Assembly: GCF_043555935.1 (NCBI RefSeq)
Contig: NZ_JBIGIB010000001.1
Location: forward strand, 1,240,001 to 1,304,000
Direction: 5' to 3'
Origin: Pelomonas baiyunensis
GTDB lineage: Bacteria; Pseudomonadota; Gammaproteobacteria; Burkholderiales; Burkholderiaceae_C
Length of the DNA stretch: 64,000 bases
Shown: in pieces, positions 61,480 to 64,000 of the stretch
How the letters are laid out: the number at the start of each line of letters is the position of its first letter
Position numbering within the stretch: position 1 is the stretch's first letter
Notes under the pieces: model-generated
Seen by the model: the letters and a program-made list of their open reading frames with translations, nothing else
What the model was told of the DNA's origin: nothing
Database searches by the model: none
Translations under genes and position numbers: made by a program

Positions 61480-62850
61480 ATGTCCCTGCGCGTTCACAAC
61501 TCCCTCAGTCGCACTCTCGAAGACTTTCAGCCGCTCGTGCCGGGCCACGTCCGCATGTACGTGTGCGGCATCACGGTCTACGACCTGTGTCACATGGGTC
61601 ACCTGCGCATGAACATGGCGTTCGACGTCATCTACCGCTGGCTGCGTGCCAGCGGCTATGCCGTGACCTACGTGCGCAACGTGACGGACATCGACGACAA
61701 GATCATCAAGCGCGCCGTTGAGCGTGGCATCACGATTCGCCAGCTGACTGAAGAGATGACGGCGGCGATGCACGCGGACTTCGCCGCCGTGGGCCTGCTG
61801 CGGCCGGACCACGAGCCGCGCGCGACCGAGTACGTGCCGCAGATGCTGTCGCTCATCGAGCGCCTGGAGCAGCGCGGCTTGGCCTATCGCGCCGAAGGCG
61901 GTGACGTGAACTACGCGGTGCGCAAGTTCGATGGCTACGGCAAGCTCAGCGGCAAGAGCGTGGACGACCTGCGCGCCGGTGAGCGTGTGGCGGTGGATGA
62001 TGGCAAGCTCGACCCGCTGGACTTTGTGCTCTGGAAAGCCGCCAAGGCCGAGGAGCCGTCCGATGCCAAGTGGGCGGCGCCTTTCGGTGAAGGCCGGCCG
62101 GGTTGGCACATCGAGTGCTCGGCCATGAGTTGCGCGCTGCTGGGCGAGAGCTTTGACATTCACGGCGGTGGCGCCGACCTGCAGTTCCCGCACCACGAGA
62201 ACGAAATCGCCCAAAGCCAGGGGGCGGGCTATGACTTCGCTAAGTACTGGCTGCACAATGGCTTCCTGAACGTCGACGGGGAGAAGATGTCCAAGAGCTT
62301 GGGCAACTTCTTCACCATTCGGGACGTGCTGCAGAAGTTCGACGGCGAGACGCTGCGCTTCTTCATGTTGCGCACGCACTACCGCCGCCCGTTCAACTTC
62401 AGCGATTCGCATCTGAAAGACGCACGCACGGCGTTGACGCGCCTGTACACCGCACTCGACGCGGTGCCACCGGCAGACGTGACGATTGACTGGAGCGAGC
62501 CCAGCGCCGCGGCCTTCAAGACGGCCATGGACGAAGACTTCGGCACGCCGGGCGCCGTGGCCGTGCTGTTCGACCTCGTCAATGAAGTCAACCGCGACCG
62601 TTCACCTCAGCGTGCTGGGTTGCTCAAGGCCCTGGCCGGCGTGCTGGGCGTGTTGCAGCAGGACCCGCGTGCGTATCTGCAGGGTGGATCGAGCGACGAT
62701 GCCGCGTGGATCGAAGAGCGCATCGCAGCCCGTGCGGCCGCCAAGGCCGCCAAGGACTTTGCTGGCGCCGACGCCATCCGCGCCGAACTCACGGCCCGTG
62801 GCATCACGCTGAAGGATGGCGCGGGCGGCACCACGTGGGTGAAGAGCTGA
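61480..62850 (+). CDS. cysS: Cysteinyl-tRNA synthetase
   Basis: CysS charges tRNA-Cys. The 456-residue class I synthetase has zinc-binding cysteines in MYVCGITVYDLCHMGHLR, which also contains the HMGH form of the HIGH motif. GWHIECSAMS and HHENEIAQS carry further zinc ligands, and EKMSKSLGNF is the KMSKS loop (about residue 269). The C-terminal anticodon-binding helices end in DGAGGTTWVKS. Its stop overlaps the next ATG by one base. The ATG used here fits the family start (SLRVHNSLSR). Confidence 0.97.
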   Translation: MSLRVHNSLSRTLEDFQPLVPGHVRMYVCGITVYDLCHMGHLRMNMAFDVIYRWLRASGYAVTYVRNVTDIDDKIIKRAVERGITIRQLTEEMTAAMHADFAAVGLLRPDHEPRATEYVPQMLSLIERLEQRGLAYRAEGGDVNYAVRKFDGYGKLSGKSVDDLRAGERVAVDDGKLDPLDFVLWKAAKAEEPSDAKWAAPFGEGRPGWHIECSAMSCALLGESFDIHGGGADLQFPHHENEIAQSQGAGYDFAKYWLHNGFLNVDGEKMSKSLGNFFTIRDVLQKFDGETLRFFMLRTHYRRPFNFSDSHLKDARTALTRLYTALDAVPPADVTIDWSEPSAAAFKTAMDEDFGTPGAVAVLFDLVNEVNRDRSPQRAGLLKALAGVLGVLQQDPRAYLQGGSSDDAAWIEERIAARAAAKAAKDFAGADAIRAELTARGITLKDGAGGTTWVKS

Positions 62851-63491
62851 TGGCGTCCAAGCCGCCGGTTGAGGTCACGCCCGACTACTGGGATGACGCC
62901 TGCAAGCACCTGATCAAGCGCGATCGGGTGTTGAAAAAGCTCATCCCTCAGTTCGGCGAAGCGCGCCTGCAGAGCCGGGGTGACGCCTTTGCCACCTTGG
63001 CCCGCTCCATCGTTGGCCAGCAGATTTCGGTGAAATCGGCCCAGTCGGTCTGGACGCGCTGGACCGCCTTGCTGCCCAAGCTGCAGCCGGCCGCCGTGTT
63101 GGCGCTGACGGTCGAAGCGCAGCGGGCGGCCGGGCTGTCGGCCCGCAAGGTCGAGTACTTGCGTGACTTGGCCGAGCATTTCGACTCTGGTCAGGTGCAT
63201 GTGCGCCAATGGGCGCAAATGGACGACGAAGCCATCATCGAAGAGCTGGTGGCCATTCGCGGCATCGGTCGCTGGACGGCCGAGATGTTCCTGATCTTTC
63301 ACCTGATGCGGCCCAACGTCATGCCGTTGGACGACGTCGGCCTGCTGACCGGCATCAGCCAAAACTATTTCTCTGGTGAGCCTGTTTCGCGTGCGGAAGC
63401 GCGCGAGGTGGGCGACGCTTGGGCGCCGTACCGTTCCGTTGCGGTTTGGTACATTTGGCGCAGCCTCGATCCGCTACCCGTGGACTACTGA
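62850..63491 (+). CDS. AlkA-type DNA-3-methyladenine glycosylase (HhH-GPD family)
   Basis: This is a 213-residue base-excision glycosylase of the helix-hairpin-helix GPD superfamily. DAFATLARSIVGQQISVKSA is the AlkA-like N-terminal signature. IRGIGRWTAEMFLIFHLMRPNVMPLDDVGL carries the hairpin and the catalytic aspartate. The short form lacks the N-terminal beta domain of E. coli AlkA. It should remove alkylated purines. It sits between cysS and accA with one-base overlaps (TGATG) at both ends. Confidence 0.93.
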   Translation: MASKPPVEVTPDYWDDACKHLIKRDRVLKKLIPQFGEARLQSRGDAFATLARSIVGQQISVKSAQSVWTRWTALLPKLQPAAVLALTVEAQRAAGLSARKVEYLRDLAEHFDSGQVHVRQWAQMDDEAIIEELVAIRGIGRWTAEMFLIFHLMRPNVMPLDDVGLLTGISQNYFSGEPVSRAEAREVGDAWAPYRSVAVWYIWRSLDPLPVDY

Positions 63492-64000
63492 TGAGCAAAA
63501 AACACTTTCTGGAATTCGAGCAGCCGATCGCCGAGCTCGAGACCAAGATCGAAGAACTTCGCTACGTGCAAAGCGAGTCGGCTGTCGACATCTCGGAAGA
63601 GATCGACCGCCTCTCCAAGAAGAGCCAGCAGCTGACCAAAGAGGTCTACGCCAGCGTGGCGCCGTGGCAGGTCTACCAGATCGCCCGTCACCCACAGCGC
63701 CCGCAGACGCTGGACTACTGCGCCGAAGTCTTCACCGAGTTCCAGGAACTGCACGGCGATCGCCACTTCGCCGATGACGCGGCCATCGTGGGCGGTTTGG
63801 CTCGCTTCAACGGGCAAGCCTGCATGGTGATTGGCCACCAGCGCGGTGCCGATGCCAAGGAGCGCACGCTGCGCAACTTCGGCATGCCGCGTCCGGAGGG
63901 CTACCGCAAGGCGCTTCGCCTGATGAAGCTGGCCGAAAAGTTTGGCCTGCCGGTATTCACCTTCATAGACACCATGGGGGCGTATCCCGGCATTGGTGCC
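63491..64000 (+). CDS. accA: AccA, acetyl-CoA carboxylase carboxyltransferase alpha subunit (3' end outside window)
   Basis: AccA is half of the carboxyltransferase that forms malonyl-CoA for fatty-acid synthesis. The first 170 residues are present: the N-terminal helical region FLEFEQPIAELETKIEELR, the VYASVAPWQVYQIARHPQRP stretch, and then the crotonase-like core with FQELHGDRHFADDAAIVGG, HQRGADAKERTLRNFGMPRPEGYRKALRLM and FIDTMGAYPGIGA. It runs off the end without a stop. The start overlaps the glycosylase stop by one base. Confidence 0.97.
   Translation, partial: MSKKHFLEFEQPIAELETKIEELRYVQSESAVDISEEIDRLSKKSQQLTKEVYASVAPWQVYQIARHPQRPQTLDYCAEVFTEFQELHGDRHFADDAAIVGGLARFNGQACMVIGHQRGADAKERTLRNFGMPRPEGYRKALRLMKLAEKFGLPVFTFIDTMGAYPGIGA

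Overview
The window is a contiguous, gene-dense stretch of chromosome from a high-GC betaproteobacterium. I place it in the Burkholderiales (Comamonadaceae / Sphaerotilus-Leptothrix-Rubrivivax neighbourhood). The reasons are the PHA regulator PhaR, the proteobacterial lipid A genes, a full ccoNOQP-ccoGHIS set with an FNR-type regulator, TonB-ExbB-ExbD-ExbD and the general gene content. This placement is inference from protein character; no search was run. I see no phage, IS element, integrase or CRISPR array.

Layout. 1-4.3 kb: 3' end of relA, a tRNA-Val(GAC), phaR, rimO and metC. 4.37-4.71 kb: an 81-bp tandem repeat array between the convergent metC and smpB, reaching into the smpB coding end. 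4.7-11.3 kb: smpB facing ratA-rnfH, a DUF4124 protein, guaB, an MFS exporter, guaA and a small membrane protein. 11.3-16.3 kb (minus strand): pxpB-pxpC-pxpA (5-oxoprolinase) running into DUF969, DUF979 and DUF72 genes, nearly all overlapping. 16.3-24.4 kb: tadA-ldcA, then a four-gene oligopeptide-type ABC importer (lipoprotein, two permeases, fused double ATPase). 24.7-31.7 kb: a large TonB-dependent receptor, a probable small RNA, tonB-exbB-exbD-exbD and a repeat-containing exported protein. 31.8-36.5 kb (minus strand): an SDR dehydrogenase, adk, kdsB, a Trm112-like protein, lpxK and a second exbB-exbD pair. 36.8-38.8 kb: xseA and sodB (Fe-SOD).

38.9-50.8 kb is a microaerobic respiration island: ccoI-ccoS, ccoN-ccoO-ccoQ-ccoP, ccoG, a FixH-like protein, a small membrane protein, an NDH-2 dehydrogenase, an FNR-type regulator, hemN and a TauE/SafE-like membrane protein. 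Two near-consensus FNR boxes (TTGAC-N4-ATCAA) lie ahead of ccoN and hemN, so the regulator, its likely sites and its targets are all present. 50.8-64 kb: two unrelated NADP-isocitrate dehydrogenases (icd and monomeric idh) in convergent arrangement, a cold-shock protein, clpS-clpA, a minus-strand chain (TPR protein, ppiA, ppiB, lpxH, mtfA), cysS with an unusual leader, an AlkA-type glycosylase and the start of accA.

Most of the sequence is ordinary core chromosome. The parts most worth a second look are the 81-bp hairpin array, the three-hairpin RNA candidate ahead of tonB, the cysS leader with a Cys-codon-rich upstream frame, the pxp/DUF969/DUF979/DUF72 cluster, the paired FNR sites with a possibly leaderless hemN, and a C11 tract in the sodB leader.
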